64,000 nucleotides of DNA from CALBPI01 sp038524795 (lineage in GTDB: Bacteria; Pseudomonadota; Gammaproteobacteria; Steroidobacterales; Woeseiaceae): NCBI GenBank assembly GCA_038524795.1, contig JBCBIJ010000014.1, forward strand, positions 1-64,000. The letters run 5' to 3'. Below, in pieces: positions 8,789 to 18,744 of the stretch (position 1 is the stretch's first letter; the number at the start of each line of letters is the position of its first letter). Made by a program: the position numbers and the translations under genes. Under the pieces are notes generated by a model. The model was not told the DNA's origin. It searched no databases and was given only the letters and a program-made list of their open reading frames with translations.

Positions 8789-9739
8789 TCAGAAGTAGCG
8801 CCGCAGGTCCAGCCCGTCGTAGAGGCTCGCGACTTCCTCGCCGTAACCGTTGAAGGGCAGCGTGTCGATGCGCGGTGCGAACAGGCCGCCACCGATGCGG
8901 CGTTCTGTCGCCTGCGACCAGCGCGGGTGGTCGACCTCAGGGTTCACGTTGGCGTAGAAGCCGTACTCGCGCGGCTGCGACATGTTCCAGCTCGTGGCCG
9001 GCTCATTCCGCTCGAAGCTAATCGAGACGATCGACTTGATGCTCTTGAAGCCGTACTTCCAGGGCACGACGAGTCGCATGGGCGCGCCATTCTGGTTGGG
9101 CAGCACGCGGCCGTAAACGCCGACGGCCATGATAGTCAGTGGGTGCATGGCCTCAGCGATGGTCAGGCCCTCGCGGTAAGGCCAGGCCAGCGTGCGGTAG
9201 CGCTGCCCGGGCAGCTGCTCGGGATCGACGAGCGTTTTGAAGGCGACGTATTTGGCGTCCGACGTCGGCTTGAAGCGCTTCAGGATGTCGCCGAGGGGGA
9301 TGCCGACCCAGGGAACGACCATGGACCAGGCCTCCACGCAGCGCAGCCGGTAGATCCGTTCCTCGAGCTGGTGCGGCTTGATGAAGTCCTCGATATCGAA
9401 GGTGCCCGTGTTCTCGGCCGCACCGCTGACTTTAATGCTCCAGGGGCGTGGTTTCAGATACTGGGCGTTGCGCGCAGGGTCGCTCTTGCCCGTGCCGAGC
9501 TCGTAGAAGTTGTTGTAGGTTGTGACGTCCTCATAGCTGTTGGGCGTCTCGTCGGTCGAGTAGGGGCTCTTCGCGATATTGGCCAGCTCACCCTCAGCGG
9601 GCAGCTCTGCGGCCTGCGGCGAGCACGCGGGTAGGGCGATGCCGGCAGCCAGGCCAGCCATGAGCTGGCGGCGGTTCAGGTAATTCGACTCGCTCGTGAT
9701 CTCACTGGGGCGAATCGGGTCGGGCCGTTTGATGAGCAT
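8789..9739 (-). CDS. msrP: Periplasmic methionine sulfoxide reductase, molybdopterin subunit MsrP
   Basis: Reduces methionine sulfoxide in envelope proteins with a molybdopterin cofactor. The 316-residue product begins at ATG 9739 and has a Tat-type leader (NRRQLMAGLAAGIALPA; twin arginines 23-24). The Mo-ligating cysteine is in YRLRCVEAWSM (Cys134), followed by PWVGIPLGD. The C-terminal half has PWKYGFKSIKSIV and NPEVDHPRWSQATERR, family hallmarks. It lies directly before msrQ and 28 bp after the DUF547 gene. MsrA for cytosolic repair is also in this window. Confidence 0.95.
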   Translation of the reverse strand: MLIKRPDPIRPSEITSESNYLNRRQLMAGLAAGIALPACSPQAAELPAEGELANIAKSPYSTDETPNSYEDVTTYNNFYELGTGKSDPARNAQYLKPRPWSIKVSGAAENTGTFDIEDFIKPHQLEERIYRLRCVEAWSMVVPWVGIPLGDILKRFKPTSDAKYVAFKTLVDPEQLPGQRYRTLAWPYREGLTIAEAMHPLTIMAVGVYGRVLPNQNGAPMRLVVPWKYGFKSIKSIVSISFERNEPATSWNMSQPREYGFYANVNPEVDHPRWSQATERRIGGGLFAPRIDTLPFNGYGEEVASLYDGLDLRRYF

Positions 9740-9767
9740 GTGTGTGTCCTTTGCTGCCGCGCTGCCG

Positions 9768-10517
9768 TCAGGGCAGCTTGGTGCCGTTAAGGCTCCAGTC
9801 GTAGTCCTGGAAGTCCAGGTCCCAGTCGTCGTTCTCGAGGCTCTCGCGCAGGCGGTCGTCGGTAACGTACTGTGCCAGGTAACCCTGCAGGCTTCCGCCA
9901 GCAGATTCGAATTCGTCTTCATACCAATCAAAGATGCGCGACAGGTCCGCCTTGCGGCGCTCTAGGTCGAAGCGATTGCTGGCCGGGTTATTGATAAACG
10001 CAGCCGTGACCTCGTCGAGTTGCGTACGGAGCGACGCGCCATCGTAGAGCCAGCTTTGCAGCGGCGGGCAAGACTTTGAGGAGCACACGATCGCAAAGTG
10101 AATGCGCGGGTCACCGGCGGCGATGATGAAGTCGTGCTCAAGCTCGAACAGCGTCATCGACGTGTTGAGCAGCGCGTACTCGCGACGCTTGAAGAACCGC
10201 AGCCGGCCCCAGAGCGTGCTTGGCGAGTAGCCGTCGAGGATACCCTGGATGGACGTGGCGTTGTAGGCGTTGATGTAGAACGCGAGTTTTTCGTCGTTGC
10301 TGGCTGAGGTCGCGGGCGCCGTCTTCGCCAGCGCCGTCATCATGCTGGCGAATTCGGACGAACCAGCAAACGCCGGGTAGTCGACGTCACCCTCGGTCAC
10401 GCTTGCCGCGAGCAGCTCGCCGAAAGGTGCGAACACCTCAGCCGGCTCGGCGGCCAAAGTGGGCGCGAACAGCGCGAGCACGAACGCGAGCAGGCTACCA
10501 GGGAATTTCCTGGCCAT
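9768..10517 (-). CDS. DUF547 domain-containing secreted protein
   Basis: A 249-residue protein with a signal peptide (MARKFPGSLLAFVLALFA, cleavage near TLA-AEP). The DUF547 core shows DEKLAFYINAYNA, then HDFIIAAGDPRIHFAIVCSSKSCPPL, typical of a transglutaminase/papain-like fold with conserved Cys and His. Its function is unknown. I chose ATG 10517; an ATG pair at 10547-10550 is also in frame but would put 11 residues before the signal peptide. The start lies inside the last codons of the upstream SDR gene (about 23 bp overlap), which suggests translational coupling. It is probably part of the SDR-DUF547-msrP-msrQ operon. Confidence 0.85.
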   Translation of the reverse strand: MARKFPGSLLAFVLALFAPTLAAEPAEVFAPFGELLAASVTEGDVDYPAFAGSSEFASMMTALAKTAPATSASNDEKLAFYINAYNATSIQGILDGYSPSTLWGRLRFFKRREYALLNTSMTLFELEHDFIIAAGDPRIHFAIVCSSKSCPPLQSWLYDGASLRTQLDEVTAAFINNPASNRFDLERRKADLSRIFDWYEDEFESAGGSLQGYLAQYVTDDRLRESLENDDWDLDFQDYDWSLNGTKLP

Positions 10518-11253
10518 CCCAAGCGAAAAATTTGCCGTTGTCGTCATCATCGAGTTGGTCCAATACAGTCAGCAGATAGTTCACGGACTGCGCTACATCA
10601 AACAGCTTGTCGTCACTGACGTTGCCGCGGAACGGTGCACTCAGGTCGGTCGCGACCGTTCCCGGGTGCAGGGCCACGCAGCGTACTTTGCGATAGCGGC
10701 GGGCCAGCTCAATCGACAGCGTCTTCGTCAGCATGTTTTGTGCGGCCTTGGCCGCCCGGTAGGCGTACCAGCCGCCGAGCCGGTTGTCGCTGATGCTGCC
10801 GACGCGGGCCGACAGGGTGGCGACAGTGCAAGGCTCACGGCGCGGTAACAACGGGGCAAGGTGCTTGACGAGCAGCAGTGGTCCAACGGCGTTGACCGCG
10901 AAACTGCGCTGGATATTACCGGCATCGACGTCTTCGAGCCGCCGTTCGGGTTGCATGTCGCCCGCGTGGAGCAGGCCGATGGTGTTGAGAACCCAGTCGA
11001 GGCGGTCGCTTTGCTCGGCCACTGTGGCTGCCGCAGCTGCCACGCTGTCGGGGTCTGCGATGTCCATCGTCACGGGCACAATGCAGTCACCGTGGGTGTC
11101 CCGCAGTGCCGCGATGGCGTCACTGTCGCCGGGTTGGCGCGCCGCCACGAAGAGGCGCTCGACGCTGGAGCGTTGTGCAAGCGCGCGGGCAAAACCTGCG
11201 CCGATACCGCGGCTGGCGCCGGCGATAAACACGGATGTTGGTTGGACGTTCAT
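10495..11253 (-). CDS. Short-chain dehydrogenase/reductase (C-factor-like)
   Basis: A 252-residue NAD(P)-dependent oxidoreductase with a classical SDR fold. The cofactor motif is GASRGIG (12-18), followed by VLNTIGLLH, the catalytic Ser in TLSARVGS and YAYRAAK as the YxxxK pair. The late-region motif HPGTVATDLSAPF is typical of C-factor/CsgA-like SDRs. The substrate is not predictable. It lies 64 bp after the epoxide hydrolase on the same strand, and its 3' end overlaps the DUF547 start. Confidence 0.9.
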   Translation of the reverse strand: MNVQPTSVFIAGASRGIGAGFARALAQRSSVERLFVAARQPGDSDAIAALRDTHGDCIVPVTMDIADPDSVAAAAATVAEQSDRLDWVLNTIGLLHAGDMQPERRLEDVDAGNIQRSFAVNAVGPLLLVKHLAPLLPRREPCTVATLSARVGSISDNRLGGWYAYRAAKAAQNMLTKTLSIELARRYRKVRCVALHPGTVATDLSAPFRGNVSDDKLFDVAQSVNYLLTVLDQLDDDDNGKFFAWDGQEIPW

Positions 11254-11317
11254 GAGCTCAGAAATCGCTGAATTATCAGTGATTTCGACGAATCAGGCGG
11301 GTCAGATGCAGCGCGCC

Positions 11318-12286
11318 TCAACGTGCAGGGTAACGTCGGCCCAGCCACTCGAGCATGAGCCGATTCACCGTCTCGGGGTGCTCCTGCTGCGTCCAGTGCC
11401 CGCAGTTCTCGAGTACATGCACCTCCAGATCATCGACATAGCGCCGCATGGTGTCGATGTGGGCCGGTGCGATGAGAACGTCGTCGTTGGCCCCGATGAA
11501 CAGCGTGGGCACGCATACGCGCTGCTCGACGTCCTTTGTCAGGGCCCAGTTGCGGGTCCAGTTGCGGTACCAGTTGATGGGTGGCGTGAAGCCCGACTCT
11601 CGGAAGGCTTTGACATAAACCGCCAGCTCCTCGTCGTCGAACAGTGGCGTGCCCGGTAGCTCGCGCTTCCGCATCTCACGCAGCATGCTGAATGCGTGTC
11701 GCGCTTCAGGTGGCGTGGCATCGAAGGCCGCTCGTGTGGCGGGCAAGCGACGGTACATGGCGCGCAGGAAGCGCTCAGGGTCTGCGTCAAAAGCCCGGTC
11801 GGCCTCGTCGGAGTCCTGAAAGTTAACGATGTAGAAGTCATCGCCAAGGACCTTCCGCGACATGACCATTGGATCGATGTCCCGGCGCGGCGCAAAGGGA
11901 ATGTTCAGCGCGATGAAGCCGCGCATACGCTCGGGGCGCATGAGCACCATCTGCCAGAGCAAGAGCGCGCCCCAATCATGACCGACAAACACGGCATCTT
12001 CGTGGCCCAGCGCGTCCAACAGACCGCACAGATCGTCCATGAGGTGGAAGATGTCGTAGGCCTCGACGGATTCGGGCCGGCTGCTGCCCGCATAGCCACG
12101 CTGGTCGGGGGCGACAAAGCGGTAGCCGGCGTCGACGAGCGCTGCGACCTGGTGGCGCCATGAGTAGGCGATCTCCGGGAAGCCGTGGCAAAGGATAATG
12201 GGGGGCGAAGTGGGGTCGCCGGCCAGGTGGACGTCTAGGGTGATGCCATTGGTGGCGATTTGGGTCGGTTCAGGGAACGTGGGCAT
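11318..12286 (-). CDS. Epoxide hydrolase-type alpha/beta hydrolase
   Basis: A 322-residue alpha/beta hydrolase that by homology opens epoxides to diols. Motifs: oxyanion HGFP (34-37), DQRGYAGSSRP, nucleophile elbow GHDWG (Asp104), a cap domain with NWYRNW that could supply an epoxide-activating tyrosine, acid in GANDDVL, and catalytic histidine in NCGHWTQQEHPE. An aspartate nucleophile fits epoxide hydrolases or dehalogenases rather than esterases. I start at ATG 12286; the open frame continues upstream only through the palindromic repeat and the ileS leader. Proximity to alkB is suggestive only. Confidence 0.88.
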   Translation of the reverse strand: MPTFPEPTQIATNGITLDVHLAGDPTSPPIILCHGFPEIAYSWRHQVAALVDAGYRFVAPDQRGYAGSSRPESVEAYDIFHLMDDLCGLLDALGHEDAVFVGHDWGALLLWQMVLMRPERMRGFIALNIPFAPRRDIDPMVMSRKVLGDDFYIVNFQDSDEADRAFDADPERFLRAMYRRLPATRAAFDATPPEARHAFSMLREMRKRELPGTPLFDDEELAVYVKAFRESGFTPPINWYRNWTRNWALTKDVEQRVCVPTLFIGANDDVLIAPAHIDTMRRYVDDLEVHVLENCGHWTQQEHPETVNRLMLEWLGRRYPAR

Positions 12287-12351
12287 TCCCGAAGTATCGC
12301 GGGTGGGAGGTTGTGGCGCCAGTTGGGGGTTGTGCCAGTGGGCCGGTGCGC

Positions 12352-12453
12352 CGGGCGACAAGAAGCCATCGCGGGTACGCAGTTCGTACATCCCTGTACG
12401 CTCGTGGGCGACGTCCCTGTCGCCCACGCCCCGCGATGGCTTCTCGTCGCCCG
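12352..12453. repeat. Palindromic dispersed repeat, copy 2
   Basis: Outer arms of 24 bp (12352-12375 and 12430-12453) are inverted repeats with one mismatch. Between them are two more hairpins, GTACATCCCTGTAC (12386-12399) and GGGCGAC-N6-GTCGCCC (12406-12425). The centre matches, in inverted orientation, the element at 1-79. It lies between the epoxide hydrolase start and the ileS leader. The compact nested-palindrome structure suggests a non-autonomous repeat (REP or MITE-like). Confidence 0.75.
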
Positions 12454-12594
12454 ACACACCTACGTTTGTGGTATCGCCGTGGACTCGCTGTTGCCGCGTT
12501 TTGGGTGCCGCCTGCTCTCGCTTTGGTTGTGTTTGCGCGCTAAGATCGCGGCGAACGCGATGACGGGGCCAGTAGGGCCGATCACGCAGGTATG

Positions 12595-12839
12595 AGCGAG
12601 CGGGAGACGGTGAGAGTCCCGCGCCTGCGCCGGACCTGAACATCTCCCTCGAGCGGCGCCCCGAACCCCGATAGCGGGCAGTAGACGGCGACGGCTGGTT
12701 CCCGACACGGACCGGGTCTCGTACCCACAGAGGCAGCGCGCGCGAGCATGCTGTGAAACCGGGTGGTACCGCGGAATCCCGCCCCGGACGCTTTAGTGAA
12801 GGCGCCCGGGGTTTTTTGTGCCCGGGCGAGGACGAGACC
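12595..12839 (+). promoter_or_regulatory. T-box riboswitch leader of ileS
   Basis: A T-box senses uncharged tRNA and switches on the downstream synthetase gene. The hallmark GGTGGTACCGCGG is at 12762-12774, with UGGU able to pair with the ACCA end of tRNA-Ile. Upstream, GGGAGA (12602-12607) pairs with TCTCCC (12643-12648) to form a short Stem I. Its internal loop has GTGAGAG on the left and GAAC followed by ATC (12642-12644) on the right; ATC is an isoleucine codon in the specifier position. GTCC (12616-12619) and GGAC (12632-12635) can form the upper stem. Stem I is much shorter than in classic Firmicutes leaders and recalls the short ileS leaders of Actinobacteria. The stretch 12454-12594 contains only a weak -10-like TAAGAT at 12541. 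Confidence 0.85.
12782..12817 (+). terminator. Intrinsic terminator hairpin of the ileS T-box
   Basis: CCCCGG (12782-12787) pairs with CCGGGG (12806-12811), extended inside by a CGCTT/AAGGCG stem, and is followed by TTTTTT (12812-12817). It lies 8 bp after the T-box sequence, as in transcription-attenuating T-boxes. A competing hairpin, CGCCCGGG (12803-12810) with CCCGGGCG (12821-12828), uses the same 3' arm and ends against the ileS Shine-Dalgarno GAGGA (12828-12832). Confidence 0.75.
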
Positions 12840-15983
<3,144 letters not shown>

Positions 15984-15993
15984 GCGCCCTGCT

Positions 15994-16023
15994 TGCAGGG
16001 TCTTCGAAAAACCTGCTATAAGT
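15994..16023 (+). promoter_or_regulatory. Putative sigma-70 promoter for the small unknown gene
   Basis: TTGCAG (15994-15999) and TATAAG (16018-16023) are separated by 18 bp, directly after the ileS stop. The first start candidate is 70 bp downstream. Confidence 0.45.
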
Positions 16024-16176
16024 TTGGGCGAAGGGGAGAGTCACGCACTCGGTGTTGCTGTCGGTGTCCCAGCGGTCCGGTCCAGGATCGCGATGCCGAA
16101 TCCTGAAGAGATCATCGATGCCCGACCTCAGCGCCCGAAAGGGCAAAAAGAACACGCGAGCTATCGCGGGGGATCT

Positions 16177-16569
16177 ATGTCGGCCATAAAAGACTCGTTT
16201 CACGAGGCTCTGGTCATTTTGACCAGCCACGAGAACGCAAAAACGCGGCTTACCAAGGCGTGGGTGGACACCTTGGAGCACCTGGCCTCAGACGAGCTTC
16301 CCGACAGTATCCGCGACCAGTTCAACCGCATGCGCAAGCAGCTCACAGCGCGGCGTCCGGTCAACAACGAAAACCCCATTGTGGCCACGATTCGCAAGAT
16401 GTCTCCGGCCGAGGCAGCCCGCTTTGGCTGCGAGATCGTGAACATGTACGCCAATGTCATGGCTGGCGATCACCCCGTACAGCTGCGAATCGTCGATGTT
16501 GCGGCCGAGTCTCAGCCTGATAACGGCGAGGGCAAGGACGGCGTACCGGACTTTCTGTCCCGCCACTAG
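16177..16569 (+). CDS. Conserved-looking protein of unknown function
   Basis: I do not recognise a family. From ATG 16177 the product is 130 residues, soluble and helical-looking, with charged stretches (FHEALVILTSHENAKTRL, DSIRDQFNRMRKQLTARR) and a C-terminal segment IRKMSPAEAARFGCEIVNMY. No signal peptide, membrane segment or metal motif is evident. An alternative start at 16093 has a good AGGA and would add 28 basic, low-complexity residues; I prefer 16177, after GGGGGA, because the protein-like composition begins there. It is transcribed from its own likely promoter and is convergent with the Bcr/CflA exporter. Confidence 0.6.
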   Translation: MSAIKDSFHEALVILTSHENAKTRLTKAWVDTLEHLASDELPDSIRDQFNRMRKQLTARRPVNNENPIVATIRKMSPAEAARFGCEIVNMYANVMAGDHPVQLRIVDVAAESQPDNGEGKDGVPDFLSRH

Positions 16570-16602
16570 GCCTCATCGGCCTCGCGTTCCCAGGGCTCAG
16601 TA

Positions 16603-17820
16603 CTACCCCGTTGTCGGCGTTGTCGCGCGCCGTATCAGGATCGGCAGCACGAGCGTGGCCGAGAACATCGTGACGCTCGCGCCGACAATGAAGACTGCCA
16701 TGGGCTGGGGCGACGCCAGGCCCCAGAGCGCGACGACCTGTGTTGCGACGCCTGCGATGAGCTGCTGCGAGCAGCCGACGATGCCGGACGCCGTCCCCGC
16801 GTAATTCTTGCTCTGCAACACGGCGGCGCTTTGCAGGCTCGGTGAGGACAGGCCGTTGGCGAATGCCAGCACGACCATGGGCAGGAACATGCGTTCGGGC
16901 GACAGGGTGCCGGTCGACACGGAAACGACCATAACCAGTGCGCCCACCAGCGCCAGGCTTGTGCCAATCCGAATCATGTTGAGCATGCCGATCTCTGACG
17001 CAAGCCGCGACGAGAGAAACGTCCCGAACATGTAACCACCCGACAGCAGGATGAAGTACTTGCCGTAGGTCGTTGGTGGCTCGCCCAGCGTGTTTTCCAT
17101 GACGTAGGGCACGACAGAGATAAACGTGTAGAACACGGACAGTGAGAGTGCGCTCTGCAGTGAGTAGACCAGGAACAGGGGTTTCTTGAGCAGCGAGACC
17201 GTGCCCGCGATAAACGGCTCGGGGTTTTTTACCTGCCGGCGCGTCTCGGGCAGTTTCGCGAACGCAATCGTGGTGACCACGGCGATCATCACGGCGGATG
17301 CTGCAAACACACTGCGCCAGCCGTACCAGTCCGTGAGATAGCCGCCAAACAGCGGCGCGATCATGGGTACGACCACGATGACCACAATGACCGACGACAG
17401 CCGCGCCGCCATGCCCTCGCTGCCGTAGCGGTCACTGAGCACGGCACGTGTGACCACCATGCCGCCCGCGCTGCCGAAGGCTTGGACGATGCGCGCGACG
17501 ACCAGCGCGCCAACGGATGGCGCCAGCGCGCACGCGAGCGTTCCAAGCAGGCAGATGATGAGGCTTGCGATCGCCGTCGCGCGCCGGCCAAAACGGTCGG
17601 CCAGCGGGCCGTAGACGAGCTGCGCGGGCCCGACGGTAAATACGAATGCCGAAAAGGTGAGCTGCACGGCGCGGCTGCTCGCCTCAAGATCGCGACCGAT
17701 GCCCGGCAGGGCGGGCAGGTAGATCTGCATGACGAGCGGCGCGATCGAGGTGATCGCGGCCAATAGGAAGATCAGCGGGCGGTCGCTCGCTGAGGTTGAC
17801 TGAGGTCGCACCGAGGTCAC
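16603..17820 (-). CDS. Bcr/CflA family multidrug efflux MFS transporter
   Basis: An inner-membrane proton-coupled exporter of 405 residues with 12 predicted helices. MFS motif A appears as YGPLADRFGRRAT between helices 2 and 3, and APLFGGYLTDWYGWRSVF carries the helix 5-6 signature typical of the Bcr/CflA drug-export branch (14 substrates are known across the family, including bicyclomycin and chloramphenicol). The start is the ATG at 17820. It lies just downstream of the folE remnant on the same strand. The substrate is unknown. Confidence 0.88.
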   Translation of the reverse strand: MTSVRPQSTSASDRPLIFLLAAITSIAPLVMQIYLPALPGIGRDLEASSRAVQLTFSAFVFTVGPAQLVYGPLADRFGRRATAIASLIICLLGTLACALAPSVGALVVARIVQAFGSAGGMVVTRAVLSDRYGSEGMAARLSSVIVVIVVVPMIAPLFGGYLTDWYGWRSVFAASAVMIAVVTTIAFAKLPETRRQVKNPEPFIAGTVSLLKKPLFLVYSLQSALSLSVFYTFISVVPYVMENTLGEPPTTYGKYFILLSGGYMFGTFLSSRLASEIGMLNMIRIGTSLALVGALVMVVSVSTGTLSPERMFLPMVVLAFANGLSSPSLQSAAVLQSKNYAGTASGIVGCSQQLIAGVATQVVALWGLASPQPMAVFIVGASVTMFSATLVLPILIRRATTPTTG

Positions 17821-17833
17821 GATGCGGCGACGC

Positions 17834-18142
17834 TCAGCTGCGACCCGGAACCTGAAGGAATTCGGTGCGTGTGCTGCGGGCCGTGCCGAAGGTACCCATC
17901 CTCTGGCTCGTCACCATAGACACGCCCCACTTGTGGATGCCGCGCGCAACGCGTCTCGGCGTGTGGAGCAGACTCTCGCGTGTCACGTCTTCGTCGGCCC
18001 ATCGCAGCAGTACGCTTACTGCTTCTTCTGCCTGCTTTCGCGCAGGCTTACGCGACCTCAGCATCTTTTTCCCGGTGGCCAACGAACTCTCCCATAGTGC
18101 GTGCTGCAGTGTAACCGAAGCCGTTTTGCGCTGCGCCGACAA
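17834..18142 (-). pseudogene. folE: Internally deleted GTP cyclohydrolase I (folE) remnant
   Basis: A 102-codon reading frame joins both ends of FolE. Residues 30-67 (RKPARKQAEEAVSVLLRWAD to TPRRVAR) match the N-terminal helix region; residues 67-102 (RGIHKWGVSMVTS to TRTEFLQV) match the extreme C-terminus. The roughly 110-130 residues between them, holding the zinc ligands and active site, are absent, with the junction near 17941-17944 at a repeated Ala-Arg/Arg-Gly site. The frame is intact across the junction, and it opens with TTG rather than ATG. It cannot be an active cyclohydrolase. The identification rests on my memory of FolE termini. Confidence 0.7.
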
Positions 18143-18153
18143 AGGAGATGCAC

Positions 18154-18720
18154 ATGAACACCTTACTCAAGCACGGCGCGATCGCGCTGTCCGCCCTGAT
18201 TCTGATGTCGGGCTGCGCCAGTTTCGGCGACGCTGACCGTCCTGAAATTGAAACCGCGAGTCGGGTGGACCTCGACCGGTTCATGGGTCGCTGGTACGTC
18301 ATCGCACACATCCCGACCTTTATCGAGACCAAGGCCTACAATGCGGTCGAAGCCTACGAACGACGCGATGCCGACACGATCGACACCACGTTCTCGTTTA
18401 ACAAGGGTGGTTTCGATGGGAAGCTCAAGACCTACACGCCAGTCGCGACGGTTCGGCCGAACACGGGTGATGCGATTTGGGGCATGCAGTTTGTCTGGCC
18501 GTTCAAGGCCGAGTACCGCGTGATCTGGGTTGATGATGCCTACGGCGTCACGGTGATCGGGCGCAACAAACGTGACTACGTCTGGATCATGGCGCGGGAG
18601 CCCGAACTCGATGCGGGAATGCGCGCGGAGATTGATCAGTTCCTGGCCGCACAGGGCTATGACCTTTCGAAGATGCGCGAGGTACCACAGCGCTGGGATG
18701 GCCGCGGCGAGGCAGGCTAG
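18154..18720 (+). CDS. blc: Outer-membrane lipocalin lipoprotein (Blc-like)
   Basis: A 188-residue lipoprotein with lipobox LMSGC (Cys21) and a lipocalin fold. The first conserved lipocalin region is FMGRWYVIAHIP, with TDTTFSF-like strand patterning and a second signature near YVWIMAREPELD, as in bacterial Blc. It binds fatty acids or lysophospholipids at the outer membrane. ATG 18154 is preferred over ATG 18148 because AAGGAG (18142-18147) abuts the latter. A close -10 for it would overlap the folE remnant, with which it is divergent. Confidence 0.92.
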   Translation: MNTLLKHGAIALSALILMSGCASFGDADRPEIETASRVDLDRFMGRWYVIAHIPTFIETKAYNAVEAYERRDADTIDTTFSFNKGGFDGKLKTYTPVATVRPNTGDAIWGMQFVWPFKAEYRVIWVDDAYGVTVIGRNKRDYVWIMAREPELDAGMRAEIDQFLAAQGYDLSKMREVPQRWDGRGEAG

Positions 18721-18744
18721 CCTGCAACATGTGCCCCAGGAGCG

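Noticed and set aside
12753..12839. N-terminal extension of ileS from an earlier ATG
   Set aside because: It would translate through the T-box bulge and terminator; the ATG at 12840 has a good SD and matches family length.
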